64,000 nucleotides of DNA from Sediminihaliea albiluteola (GTDB lineage: Bacteria; Pseudomonadota; Gammaproteobacteria; Pseudomonadales; Halieaceae). Below the pieces are notes generated by a model. It did no database searches and had not been told where the DNA came from. It worked only from the letters and a program-made list of their open reading frames with translations. The position numbers and the translations under genes are program-made. This document shows positions 1 to 8,800 of this stretch, piece by piece. How positions within the stretch are numbered: position 1 is the first letter of the stretch; every line of letters starts with the position of its first letter. The stretch covers positions 682,001-746,000 of the forward strand of contig NZ_JACFXU010000014.1 in NCBI RefSeq assembly GCF_014077625.1. Reading direction: 5' to 3'.

Positions 1-2
1 AT

Positions 3-2087
3 CCGCGGCAGCCCAACGCGCGCCGCGCGCGTCGGATCATGGCCAATGAACCAGAGCGCATGCATCTAATTGCCGGCGAGCCCGATACTCTGACCAATCT
101 GCGCGAGCGATATCAGCGCAAATATCAGCGAAACCTTGCTGACAATCGCAGCTCCTTTGGCATATTCGTGGCTCGCCAAGCAGCGATTGTGCTGGATATC
201 GCGGAGCGTCGCTTACAGGGCAGCCGCTACAAAGTACCCCGCTACGTCGCCGAAAGTTTGCGCACCAACCGCAGCTTTAATGAGGCAGTCGAAAAGCTCG
301 CACAAGAACAAGGCAAAACAAAGTCCGAGCTGATGAAAGAAGCCTCCGAGTACATGAAGGAGATGATATCTACGCCCAGTAAATTCTGGCTGGATGTCTA
401 CGCTCGCTTCAATAACTTTTGCCTCGGACTGGGCTATGAGGATCGCATCGTTTACGACCAGCAAGCCGTAGAACAAATGCGCAATACCGTGCGCGACTAC
501 CCCTCCCTGCTACTGTGGACCCATAAAACCTACCTCGATGGCATGGTGGTACCAAAAGTTCTCTACGACAACGACTTCCCAATGCCGCACATGTTTGGCG
601 GTGCCAACATCAACTTTGCAGGTATTGGTTTTCTTATTCATCGCGCCGGCGGCATCTTTATCAAACGCAGTTTTAAAGACAACGAGCTCTACAAGCTCAC
701 CCTGCGTCACTACATCGCGTACCTGATGGAAAAACGTTTTCCGATGAACTGGTCCTTCGAGGGTACCCGGTCGCGGATGGGCAAATTGATGCCTCCTCGT
801 TACGGCTTACTCAAGTACGTTCTGGAAGCCTGCTATAGCAACGACGCCAGGGACATACATATTATCCCTGTGACCATTAGCTACGACCTGATTCGAGACG
901 TAGAAGAATACGCCACTGAGCAAACTGGCCGCGGTAAAGGCGCTGAATCATTGCGCTGGTTTATCGGCTACATTCGCAGCCTGGCCCGCCCGATGGGCAA
1001 AGTCTACATGGACATTGGCCAGCCCGTGGTGCTAGCTCGAGCGCCCGCTCCAGACGACAGTCTGGCGCTATCTAAAATTGCTTTCCAAGTGGCTGTCGAA
1101 GCCAACCGCGTCACTCCAGTTACCTTCCCGGCACTGGTTGCGATGAGTCTTCTCGGCGCCGCCCCTCGGGCCTTAACCGAGGCCGAGGTGAGCGATGACC
1201 TCGACCGACTCCTACAGTGGGCGGAGGAGCGGCAGCTGCGCATCTCAGCGGACTTCGACCGAGCCTATGCGGATCATATGGATGGTCTGTTGGGCATCAT
1301 GATCAACGAAGGTATTATTACACGCTACGATGGAGGCCCAGAGACCGTCTACGGTATTGCACCTGAGCAACAGCCTGTAGCGAGCTATTACCGCAATACC
1401 ATCATTCATTTCTTTATCAATAAAGCGATTATTGAACTGGCCTTGTTAAAGACTAGTGAAGATCCCCGTGATATCCCAGCAGAACGCTTCTGGAATGAAG
1501 TGGACAACTTGCGTGACCTATTTAAATTTGAATTTTTCTATTCACCTAAGGCTGAGTTCCACCAGCAAATTTGCCAAGAACTAGAGCGCTACGACGCCGA
1601 GTGGGAGCAAAAACTCCAATCTGGTCGACGCGGTATTACCGCCCTGCTCACGGGCATGCGTCCTCTGGTTGGCCACATGGCCTTGCTGACCTATGCCGAG
1701 GCCTACTCAGTAGTTGCCGATCTCGCCTCACGACTAGAGCCCGGCGAAATATTAGAGCAACAAGACTGCGTCAACCGCGCCTTAAAGCTAGGTCGGCAAG
1801 CCTATATGCAGCGCCGTATCAGCAGTGAGTCCTCTATCGGAAAACTCTTGTTCAAAAACGGCTACCAGCTGCTCCAGCACCGCCAGCTCATTGAGGGCGA
1901 GGATCATGCTGCGCTTCGCGAGAAACGTGTAGCGCTATCTAAAGAGCTGCGCGAGATTTTGCGCAGACTGGAAGTCATCCGTGCGATTAGCTTGGCTAAC
2001 CGCGCCGCTATTGAGCACGCCCCGCTGAACCAGGAGCAAGTGCCTACAGATATTGAGGCGATACCAGCCTTGAGACAGGAAAGCTAA
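3..2087 (+). CDS. plsB: Glycerol-3-phosphate acyltransferase, PlsB/LPLAT type (5' end beyond window)
   Basis: Would transfer an acyl chain to sn-glycerol-3-phosphate, the first membrane step of phospholipid synthesis. The reading frame is open to the left edge, so the true start probably lies outside; the first ATG inside is at 39. Counting from that ATG, the catalytic HX4D box is His162-Asp167 (HKTYLD), and an EGTRSR box follows about 80 residues later, both hallmarks of the family. In E. coli PlsB (about 807 aa) the HX4D box sits near residue 306, so roughly 150 N-terminal residues are either upstream of the window or absent. gpsA starts 19 bp downstream and makes the substrate, which supports the call. 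The family is clear; whether this is the main PlsB or a shorter paralogue is not. Confidence 0.85.
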   Translation, partial: PRQPNARRARRIMANEPERMHLIAGEPDTLTNLRERYQRKYQRNLADNRSSFGIFVARQAAIVLDIAERRLQGSRYKVPRYVAESLRTNRSFNEAVEKLAQEQGKTKSELMKEASEYMKEMISTPSKFWLDVYARFNNFCLGLGYEDRIVYDQQAVEQMRNTVRDYPSLLLWTHKTYLDGMVVPKVLYDNDFPMPHMFGGANINFAGIGFLIHRAGGIFIKRSFKDNELYKLTLRHYIAYLMEKRFPMNWSFEGTRSRMGKLMPPRYGLLKYVLEACYSNDARDIHIIPVTISYDLIRDVEEYATEQTGRGKGAESLRWFIGYIRSLARPMGKVYMDIGQPVVLARAPAPDDSLALSKIAFQVAVEANRVTPVTFPALVAMSLLGAAPRALTEAEVSDDLDRLLQWAEERQLRISADFDRAYADHMDGLLGIMINEGIITRYDGGPETVYGIAPEQQPVASYYRNTIIHFFINKAIIELALLKTSEDPRDIPAERFWNEVDNLRDLFKFEFFYSPKAEFHQQICQELERYDAEWEQKLQSGRRGITALLTGMRPLVGHMALLTYAEAYSVVADLASRLEPGEILEQQDCVNRALKLGRQAYMQRRISSESSIGKLLFKNGYQLLQHRQLIEGEDHAALREKRVALSKELREILRRLEVIRAISLANRAAIEHAPLNQEQVPTDIEAIPALRQES

Positions 2088-2106
2088 ACCGCGCAAGGAG
2101 AAAATT

Positions 2107-3111
2107 ATGACCAAGCTGAAAGTAGGACTGCTCGGCGGCGGTTCATGGGGCACTACCGTTGCCTCACTAGTGGCGCGCAATGCACCAATCACTTTGTGGG
2201 CCCGCAATCCGGACACCGTCAGAGATATCAATGAGAATCAGCGCAACAGTAAATACCTAGGGGATGCCCAGCTACCTCCAAAACTGCGCGCCAGCCATGA
2301 TATTCACGAGACTGTAGCCGACGCCGACGTACTGGTGATGGCCATTCCCTCGCAAAACTTTCGCGCCGTGCTCAAGGAAGTGAAAAAGCACCTGCGCCCC
2401 TGGGTGCCAATTATTAGCCTCACCAAAGGCTTAGAACTCGACACCCGCATGCGAATGACAGAAATCATCAATCAAGTATTACCTGGGCATCCGGTCGGTG
2501 TGCTCACCGGGCCCAATTTAGCCCGCGAGATTATGGACGGGCAGGCCGCCGCCAGTGTCTTGGCCATGGCTGATAAAGTGATCTTGAGTGAGCTACAGAA
2601 AATATTTAAAAGTGGCCTGTTTCGGGTATACACCAACGATGATGTACTGGGCTGTGAAATCGCCGGTGTGCTGAAAAACATCATCGCTATAGCGGTGGGC
2701 ATGGGCGACGGTCAGGGAGCTGGCGATAATACTCGAGCCGCTTTAATCACCCGCGGCTTAGCAGAGATTACTCGGCTAGGCGTGGCCATGGGTGGGCGAC
2801 CTGAAACCTTCGCTGGACTTGCCGGCATGGGCGATATGATTGCAACCTGTACTAGCCCCCAGAGCCGCAACCGGCACGTGGGAATAGAACTGGGCAAAGG
2901 CCGCTCCATGGAAGAGATCAGTGCGGAAATGTTTATGGTTGCTGAAGGTGCCAAAAGTGCGCCAGCGGTCATGGCCTTAGCGCGAGAGTACCAGGTCGAA
3001 ATGCCCATCGCAGAGGACGTGTACAAGGTGATCACTGGCGAATCCTCGGCCCTGCGAGCCTTCCGCGGCTTACTTAGGGTGGACGCCGGAGCAGAATCTG
3101 AGCCTGGCTAA
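2107..3111 (+). CDS. gpsA: NAD(P)H-dependent sn-glycerol-3-phosphate dehydrogenase
   Basis: Reduces dihydroxyacetone phosphate to sn-glycerol-3-phosphate in the cytosol for phospholipid synthesis. The Rossmann GxGxxG motif is at Gly10-Gly15 (GGGSWG), and the catalytic lysine is Lys190 in GVLKNI, followed by the conserved GDN and TRG segments near the active site. At 334 aa the length matches the family. An AAGGAG ribosome site lies just before the ATG. It follows the PlsB-type gene by 19 bp on the same strand, so the pair is likely one transcript making and then acylating glycerol-3-phosphate. Confidence 0.95.
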   Translation: MTKLKVGLLGGGSWGTTVASLVARNAPITLWARNPDTVRDINENQRNSKYLGDAQLPPKLRASHDIHETVADADVLVMAIPSQNFRAVLKEVKKHLRPWVPIISLTKGLELDTRMRMTEIINQVLPGHPVGVLTGPNLAREIMDGQAAASVLAMADKVILSELQKIFKSGLFRVYTNDDVLGCEIAGVLKNIIAIAVGMGDGQGAGDNTRAALITRGLAEITRLGVAMGGRPETFAGLAGMGDMIATCTSPQSRNRHVGIELGKGRSMEEISAEMFMVAEGAKSAPAVMALAREYQVEMPIAEDVYKVITGESSALRAFRGLLRVDAGAESEPG

Positions 3112-3120
3112 ACTGGTATC

Positions 3121-3136
3121 CCCCAAAGGCTTGGGG
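3121..3136 (+). terminator. Small hairpin after gpsA
   Basis: CCCCAA (3121-3126) pairs with TTGGGG (3131-3136) around a four-base loop, ten bases after the gpsA stop. No clear T-tract follows, so this is a weak terminator candidate. Confidence 0.3.
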
Positions 3137-3247
3137 CAAAATACTTACACAGTGTGGAGCAGTCCCGCACAGTTACTTAAGCTGCTTGCATAAATAAAAT
3201 TAGACAGCGTATTACAGCCATAACAGCAGACCATCAGGATCGACACC

Positions 3248-4075
3248 ATGCAAGTACTGAAAGTGCTGGCACTGAGCATGCTACTTGCCGCCAGCTCGCA
3301 TGCAGCCAACTCTCGTTTTATCGATATTAAAGGCGCCCCAGAGCTACACTCGGCCTCGGCATTAATTCTCGATGCTAAGGGCAATGTGATTTACGGCAAA
3401 AATGCCGATACTGTTCGCCCCATAGCTTCAATCACCAAACTGATGACCGCCATGGTCACTCTGGACGCCAATCTAGATCTCTCCGAAGCTGTGACCATCA
3501 CTCGCGAAGACCAGGATCTCGTTCGCCTCACCGGTTCACGACTGGCCTATGGCGCGAGCTTGAGTCGCCGCGAATTAGTTTTACTGGCCATCATGTCCTC
3601 AGAAAACCGAGCCGCCAATGCCTTGGGGCGCAGCTACCCCGGCGGCATGTCGGCTTTTGTTGAGGCGATGAATAACAAAGCAGTCGCACTGGGCATGACT
3701 AACAGTCAATTTGCCGACCCCGCAGGCCTGCGCTCTGACAACCTCTCCACTGCTTCAGATCTGGCGCGAATGATCGCTGCTGCTGATGACTATCCGCTGA
3801 TCACAGAGGCCAGCACAACTCGCAGCATGGTGGTCAAACCCTTCTCCAAGCGCGGCACACTGACCTACCACAACACCAACCGTCTGCTAAAAAATGATAA
3901 CTGGGATATCGACCTCAGCAAAACTGGTTATATCAACGAAGCGGGGCGCTGCCTCGTTATGAAGGCCAAAATCGAAGGCGAAGAACTCTCCATCGTACTG
4001 CTTAACTCCTTTGGCAAACTGACCCCCTTTGGCGACTCCAACCGCTTGCGGCGCTGGCTCTTAGCGAAAGGCTGA
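3248..4075 (+). CDS. pbpG: D-alanyl-D-alanine endopeptidase, PBP7 (peptidase S11) family
   Basis: Periplasmic low-molecular-mass penicillin-binding protein; PBP7 of E. coli cuts D-Ala-meso-DAP cross-links in peptidoglycan. An N-terminal signal peptide ends near residue 19-20 (SSHA). All three penicilloyl-serine-transferase motifs are present: SxxK at Ser61-Lys64 (SITK), SxN at Ser118-Asn120 (SEN) and KTG at Lys225-Gly227. The 275-aa length and the lack of a C-terminal amphipathic anchor fit PbpG rather than DacA/DacC. It is separated from gpsA by 136 bp and is probably transcribed alone. An AT-rich stem with a T-tract downstream looks like its terminator. Confidence 0.88.
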   Translation: MQVLKVLALSMLLAASSHAANSRFIDIKGAPELHSASALILDAKGNVIYGKNADTVRPIASITKLMTAMVTLDANLDLSEAVTITREDQDLVRLTGSRLAYGASLSRRELVLLAIMSSENRAANALGRSYPGGMSAFVEAMNNKAVALGMTNSQFADPAGLRSDNLSTASDLARMIAAADDYPLITEASTTRSMVVKPFSKRGTLTYHNTNRLLKNDNWDIDLSKTGYINEAGRCLVMKAKIEGEELSIVLLNSFGKLTPFGDSNRLRRWLLAKG

Positions 4076-4213
4076 GCACTAGTAACTAGCCAGTCTCAAA
4101 CTCGTCTCACCTTATTATTCCGTAACTCAAACTCAGACAGCTCAAATAATGGCCTAGGCGACAATCTGAGAGAGAATGAGTACCATTGGAGGAAATAGCT
4201 CCTCACCAAAGTT

Positions 4214-4244
4214 AACTATTTAGTCCATTTACTGAATAGTTTTT
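4214..4244 (+). terminator. AT-rich stem-loop plus T-tract after pbpG
   Basis: 4214-4224 pairs with 4231-4241 as an 11-bp stem containing one G-U pair, around a six-base loop, and runs directly into five T residues (4240-4244). The shape is that of an intrinsic terminator for pbpG. Its position 70 bp upstream of the next start means an operator for the Rieske gene is an alternative. Confidence 0.55.
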
Positions 4245-4325
4245 GCAAAATACCCCCGCAGTGCTTTTATTGCGGACATTTGGCTATACTGGTGAATCAT
4301 TGCACATATGGAGGTAACAGCAGCT

Positions 4326-5414
4326 ATGGCAACCGCAGCAGAATATGGTTTAGGCCCTAACACCTTCCCAAGGGGTTGGTTTATTGTGGCTGAAAGCAAG
4401 GAACTGGACCAAGGGCCAATGGCCGTGCGTTTCTGGGGCCAAGACTTGGCGCTTTACCGCGGCGAGAGTGGCAAGCCGGTGTTGCTCGATGCGTACTGTG
4501 CGCACATGGGCACTCATCTCACCAATAGTGACTCCGCCATGATCGTTAAAAACGGCATGCAGATCGAAGGTGACTCGATTCGCTGCCCTTACCACGGCTG
4601 GCGCTACAACTCAGATGGCGATGTAGATGACATCCCTTACCACGACGGTCCCTGCCCGAAATCAGCCTCTATCCGCTCCTATCCGGTCGTGGATAACATG
4701 GGTATTGTGATGGCTTGGTTCGATCCAGATGGTCGCGAGCCTGATTTTGAGCCGCCTTTCCTCGAGCAGTGGGATGACCCGCAGTGGGTCCGCTGGGAAC
4801 TCGACCACCTAGGTGAACTGGACATTCACCCGCAAGAAATTCTCGACAACATGGCCGATGCTCGGCACTTAGGCCCCACCCACGGCGCCCCTTGTGAGTA
4901 CTTTGAGAATGAGTTCAAGGACCACATTGTAGTCCAGCGCCAAGGCGGCCAGATGCAGCTCTACAACACCTATCTGTATACCACCACTTGGTACACAGGC
5001 CCTGGCATACTGCTGTCCAAACAGGTCTTTGGTGACAACGAAATCTTTGAGCTGATCGCCAACACCCCGGTAGACGATGGCAGAGTTAAATGCTGGCATG
5101 CCTGTCTCTACCGCGGCAACGCATCACCGGCCAACAATGCTGACCGCGCTGCGGCTAAGCAGGCCCAGGCAAACGCTCTGGTCGCTTTCAGCGCAGACTT
5201 CAATATCTGGAAGAATAAGCGTCCAGCCGTGAAGGTTATGCAGCTGAAAAACGATGGGCCCTTCAAGCACGTACGCCAGTGGTACGGACAGTTTTACCAG
5301 AGCCCTGAGGAGGCGAAAAAAACTCAGCAAAGCCTCAACGGTAAAATGTACACCAACGGCATGGACAAGCCAGAAGACCGCGGTCACGATATCGACCAAG
5401 GGCTTCCGATCTAA
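4326..5414 (+). CDS. Rieske [2Fe-2S] aromatic-ring/steroid oxygenase, KshA-like
   Basis: Terminal oxygenase component that would hydroxylate a cyclic substrate, taking electrons from a separate reductase. Rieske ligands are Cys58/His60 (CAH) and Cys87/His90 (CPYH). The mononuclear iron site is Asp178-x2-His181-x4-His186, and a late SADFNIWKNK segment resembles the KshA helix that supplies the third carboxylate. The opening PRGW and the IPYH segment also recall 3-ketosteroid 9-alpha-hydroxylase. An in-frame ATG exists at 4308, but its own bases contain the GGAGG (4310-4314) that is well placed for the ATG at 4326, so 4326 is preferred. No ferredoxin or reductase gene is adjacent. The substrate is unknown; KshA itself is only the nearest recognised relative. 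Confidence 0.82.
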   Translation: MATAAEYGLGPNTFPRGWFIVAESKELDQGPMAVRFWGQDLALYRGESGKPVLLDAYCAHMGTHLTNSDSAMIVKNGMQIEGDSIRCPYHGWRYNSDGDVDDIPYHDGPCPKSASIRSYPVVDNMGIVMAWFDPDGREPDFEPPFLEQWDDPQWVRWELDHLGELDIHPQEILDNMADARHLGPTHGAPCEYFENEFKDHIVVQRQGGQMQLYNTYLYTTTWYTGPGILLSKQVFGDNEIFELIANTPVDDGRVKCWHACLYRGNASPANNADRAAAKQAQANALVAFSADFNIWKNKRPAVKVMQLKNDGPFKHVRQWYGQFYQSPEEAKKTQQSLNGKMYTNGMDKPEDRGHDIDQGLPI

Positions 5415-5436
5415 GATCACTCTGTCCTAGCACCCC

Positions 5437-5468
5437 CCGCTACTGGTGAGCTCTATCGCCAGTAGCGG
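5437..5468 (+). terminator. Perfect 10-bp hairpin after the first Rieske gene
   Basis: CCGCTACTGG (5437-5446) pairs perfectly with CCAGTAGCGG (5459-5468) across a 12-base loop, 22 bases after the stop. A T-rich stretch appears only about 15 bases later, so termination is likely but not certain. Confidence 0.5.
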
Positions 5469-5561
5469 AACCCTCTGTTACTTTTTCCCTCTAAGTTTCT
5501 GACCATAAGTCGTTTACACTAAGCGTGTTCGCTCGTCACCCAAAACCATTAGAGGTCTTTC

Positions 5562-6377
5562 ATGAAAAAAGCCCTGTTCAGCATCTTGGCTCTCAGCCTG
5601 CTCACTGCCTGCGCCACCAGCCCCACCGGTCGCACGCAATTAATGTTGATATCACCGGAGTCCGCTATTGTGGAGTCCAAAAAAGCTTATTTGAGCACTG
5701 TCAGCGATTTTGACAAAAAAGACCTGCTAGTCAACGATCCAGTATTGGCGCAGCGAGTCGCTACGATTACTGGTCGCCTAGTCACAGAAGCCGTAGCGCT
5801 GTATCCCAGAGCAGCCAACTGGGAATGGAGCGTAGCCATTGTCAACAATGACGAGACCGTCAACGCTTGGTGTATGGCTGGTGGCCGCATGGCGGTATAT
5901 ACCGGGCTATTCAAGCAGCTCAATCTCACTGACGATGAGTTCGCGCAAATCATGGGCCACGAAGTAGCCCACGCCCTTGCTAACCATACAGCGGAGCGCA
6001 TGTCCCGCGCCCTTGCCACCAACTTAGGCATTGTCGCTGTCAGTGCAGCCTCTGATAATTCCGCCCTTGCCTTAGGTGGCGCGGCGCTGGCCGCCCAAGT
6101 AGCCTTGGAACTGCCTAATAGCCGTACCGCCGAGTCCGAGGCAGACCAGATCGGTCTAGAGCTTGCTACCCGCGCCGGCTACGACCCAGACGCTGCCGTT
6201 AGCCTGTGGCAAAAGATGGGCGCACTGGGCGGTGGTAAACGCCCGGCAGAGTTTCTCAGCACTCACCCCTCTCCGTCTAACCGACAAGCGGCGCTGGCAT
6301 CGATGACCAGTAAAATGCGCAAACTCAACCCCACAGGCAAACGCTCTGCCGTGCACCCGGTCACTATTGTGCGTTAA
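5562..6377 (+). CDS. M48-family zinc metalloprotease lipoprotein
   Basis: Probable periplasmic, outer-membrane-attached protease of the LoiP/YcaL type, involved in envelope quality control. The signal ends in a lipobox with the lipidated Cys at residue 17 (LTAC). The zinc motif HExxH is His133-Glu134-His137, and the third ligand is Glu191 in an ExxAD motif. The length (271 aa) is usual for single-domain bacterial M48 lipoproteins. AGAGG lies upstream of the start. Its stop codon overlaps the stop of the opposing hydrolase gene within TTAA at 6374-6377. Confidence 0.88.
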   Translation: MKKALFSILALSLLTACATSPTGRTQLMLISPESAIVESKKAYLSTVSDFDKKDLLVNDPVLAQRVATITGRLVTEAVALYPRAANWEWSVAIVNNDETVNAWCMAGGRMAVYTGLFKQLNLTDDEFAQIMGHEVAHALANHTAERMSRALATNLGIVAVSAASDNSALALGGAALAAQVALELPNSRTAESEADQIGLELATRAGYDPDAAVSLWQKMGALGGGKRPAEFLSTHPSPSNRQAALASMTSKMRKLNPTGKRSAVHPVTIVR

Positions 6378-7525
6378 GGCTCACTAGTCTCATAGCGCAC
6401 TTCCGCAAGCTCCTTCTCTAGCTCTTCGCGCAGGTAGCGATCTGCTGCCTGCCGCTCATCAGCTGAAAGTGAGAATTCGCGCTGGAAAAAAGCAGCCACC
6501 ACTACCTGAGTGATCATATTCTGACGCTTAACATTCATTGCTACTGGCAGAGGATCCATCGCGCAGAGCTGGCTATCCTGTGTATCATCAATACCCTCCT
6601 GCTCGCCGCCCAATAGATCGTACCAGGGCGACTCCATCGCTTGGGTGATACGTTTCGCTACTAGGTAGCAGCCCAGTGCATCAGGGTTATCCATCCAACG
6701 CATCATCACAGCGGGACCAGAAAAGCCCGTATGTGAACCACCTGCTAGTGTCACCAGTTCGGCGCCCGGCATTTTATCTGGGACCGGCGCAGCATTGGCG
6801 GCATAAGGCACCAGCGCATCAATATCCCCAGCGAGCATTAAAAAGGGCAACTCCGGTGCATGGGCGAAAAACGCTGATGTAAACAGGAAAGTAGGGCCAG
6901 CAATCGACAGTGCCGCGCCAATGCGCGAATCGCGCATCTCGGGATGGAAACTCAGCAATTCAGTGGTCATACCACCCAGTGACAAGCCAAACGCACCGAT
7001 ACGCGATTCATCCACCATGCCCTCCAGCGCCTCTCCTTGGCTTGCAGATAGCGCCAAGACATGGTCTATGGCAAAGCTAATATCGGCAGGCTGATTGACC
7101 ACATCACGCGCAAAGGGCCCACCCGGGGCACGCACATTAGTAAGTGGATAGTCCATGGCCAACACCACATAGCCCAGACTGGCCATGTGCTTGGCAAGAT
7201 AGGCGCCCTCATCGCGGGTTGAAGAAAATCCATGGCTGTAGACTAGCAGTGGATAAGGGCCCTCGGCGCGGCTGGCAGGATGCCAAATTGTGCTTTTGAG
7301 CTGACGGCTAGCACTGCCACTGTAGTCGTTATACGCCGCTGCGGCTCTGGACTTGTCTTCCAGAACCAAGTTATAAGATGCAACCTTCAAGGGGCCGGCT
7401 TGTAAACGCTGGGCGCTAACACTGCCCTCGGCGAAAGGCTCTGGCTGCCAAGCAAAGGTCAGTGCTGCGATAATCACCGCAATCACTAACAGCAGCACTA
7501 AGGCAATTCTTTTTAATAATTTCAT
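6374..7525 (-). CDS. Membrane-anchored alpha/beta hydrolase, dienelactone/PAF-acetylhydrolase-like
   Basis: An N-terminal hydrophobic segment (about residues 6-26) would tether or export the protein to the periplasmic face. The hydrolase core has an oxyanion-type HGF segment near residue 99, the nucleophile elbow GLSLGG with Ser182, a downstream Asp in AGDIDALVP and a His in GGSHTGF, giving a complete triad. The overall pattern resembles predicted dienelactone hydrolases and PAF-acetylhydrolase-like lipases. The substrate cannot be read from sequence. It converges on the M48 gene with a shared TTAA stop region and has no close same-strand partner. Confidence 0.75.
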   Translation of the reverse strand: MKLLKRIALVLLLVIAVIIAALTFAWQPEPFAEGSVSAQRLQAGPLKVASYNLVLEDKSRAAAAYNDYSGSASRQLKSTIWHPASRAEGPYPLLVYSHGFSSTRDEGAYLAKHMASLGYVVLAMDYPLTNVRAPGGPFARDVVNQPADISFAIDHVLALSASQGEALEGMVDESRIGAFGLSLGGMTTELLSFHPEMRDSRIGAALSIAGPTFLFTSAFFAHAPELPFLMLAGDIDALVPYAANAAPVPDKMPGAELVTLAGGSHTGFSGPAVMMRWMDNPDALGCYLVAKRITQAMESPWYDLLGGEQEGIDDTQDSQLCAMDPLPVAMNVKRQNMITQVVVAAFFQREFSLSADERQAADRYLREELEKELAEVRYETSEP

Positions 7526-7615
7526 AGCTTGTCCTATTCTAACCCCGCTGGGGCATTCATTTTTTACAGCCCTAATTGGCGGACCAAAAGTGTGCTCTCT
7601 GGGGCGCTCTTTGGT

Positions 7616-8800
7616 TTATTTTTTTAGCAGTGCTTCCAGCACCGACTCGCTGTGCTGGCCTAGAGTTGGCGGTGGCCGCTGATATTTAACCGGTGTGCGC
7701 GACAATTTAATTGGATTGCCAACTAACTCCAGCTCAGCATTATCGGGATGCGCTACATTAACTCGCATTTGACGAGACAGTATCTGCGGAGATTCAAACA
7801 GCTCTGCCACTGTATTGATTGGCCCTGCAGGCACCTGAGCCTGCTCCAATATTTCCAACCACTCAGCCTTGTCTCGCTCCAGCATTGCCGCTTGCAAGAG
7901 GGGAATCAACTGCTCTCTGTGCCGCACCCGTTCGCTATTGCTAACAAAGCGAGCATCCTCTGCCAATTCTGGGCGCTGTAGGGCAAGTGTAAAGCGTCGA
8001 AATTGCTCGTCATTACCTACCGCTACAATCAAGTGACCATCGCGTGCCACAAAGCTCTGATAGGGCACTATATTGGGGTGGGCATTGCCTAAGCGCTCCG
8101 GATTCAAGCCACCGACTAAGTAATTGCTAGCCTGATTGGCCAGCGCTGCAGCTGTTACATCCAGTAGTGCCAGATCAACCCTCTGTCCCATACCTGAGTG
8201 CTCACGCTCCGCCAGCGCTGCAAGAATACCGATGGTCGAATAAAGTCCTGTCATGATATCAGTTAAGGCCACACCGACCTTCTGCGGCCCACCGCCAGGC
8301 TCACTGTCGGGAGCCCCAGTGACACTCATCAAGCCGCCCATAGCCTGCACTAAAAAATCGTAGCCCGGACGCTTTGAGAGTGGGCCTGTCTGACCAAAAC
8401 CGGTGATTGAGCAGTACACCAAGCGTGGATTGAGTGCCGCAAGTGTCTCGTAATCTAGACCATAGCGCGCCATATCGCCGACTTTGAAGTTTTCAATCAA
8501 CACGTCGCAGTGCCTGACCAATTCGCGCAAGGTGGCCTGTCCTTCAGCGCTTTTCATATCGATGCAGACCGACTGTTTACCGCGATTAGTACAGAGAAAG
8601 TAGGCCGACTCCGCTGTCTCATTGCCACTGCTATCTTTCATATAAGGCGGCCCCCAGCTACGGGTATCATCGCCACTGCCGGGACGCTCTATCTTAATCA
8701 CCTCGGCGCCGAGGTCTGCCAGAATTTGGCTGGCCCAAGGTCCGGCCAAAATTCGAGACAAGTCCAGTACCCGCAGATTTGAGAGAGCTCCCACAATCAA
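7616..8800 (-). CDS. CaiB/BaiF (family III) CoA-transferase, probably acting on glutarate
   Basis: Family III CoA-transferases move CoA between acids through an aspartyl-CoA intermediate. The protein opens with the typical [13 protein letters not shown] and EVIKIERP segments and has the conserved Asp in the ALTDIMTG stretch. It overlaps the end of glutaryl-CoA dehydrogenase by 4 nt (TTGA on the minus strand), so the two are translationally coupled. Because of this neighbour it is probably the succinyl-CoA:glutarate CoA-transferase counterpart (human SUGCT), supplying glutaryl-CoA. The start used here is TTG; an in-frame GTG at 8794 is the alternative. Substrate choice is inferred from context only. 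Confidence 0.8.
   Translation of the reverse strand: MIVGALSNLRVLDLSRILAGPWASQILADLGAEVIKIERPGSGDDTRSWGPPYMKDSSGNETAESAYFLCTNRGKQSVCIDMKSAEGQATLRELVRHCDVLIENFKVGDMARYGLDYETLAALNPRLVYCSITGFGQTGPLSKRPGYDFLVQAMGGLMSVTGAPDSEPGGGPQKVGVALTDIMTGLYSTIGILAALAEREHSGMGQRVDLALLDVTAAALANQASNYLVGGLNPERLGNAHPNIVPYQSFVARDGHLIVAVGNDEQFRRFTLALQRPELAEDARFVSNSERVRHREQLIPLLQAAMLERDKAEWLEILEQAQVPAGPINTVAELFESPQILSRQMRVNVAHPDNAELELVGNPIKLSRTPVKYQRPPPTLGQHSESVLEALLKK

Noticed and set aside
2712-3035. Antisense open frame of 107 codons inside gpsA
   Set aside because: It is fully within a clear gene, has no family resemblance and no ribosome site; a shadow frame.
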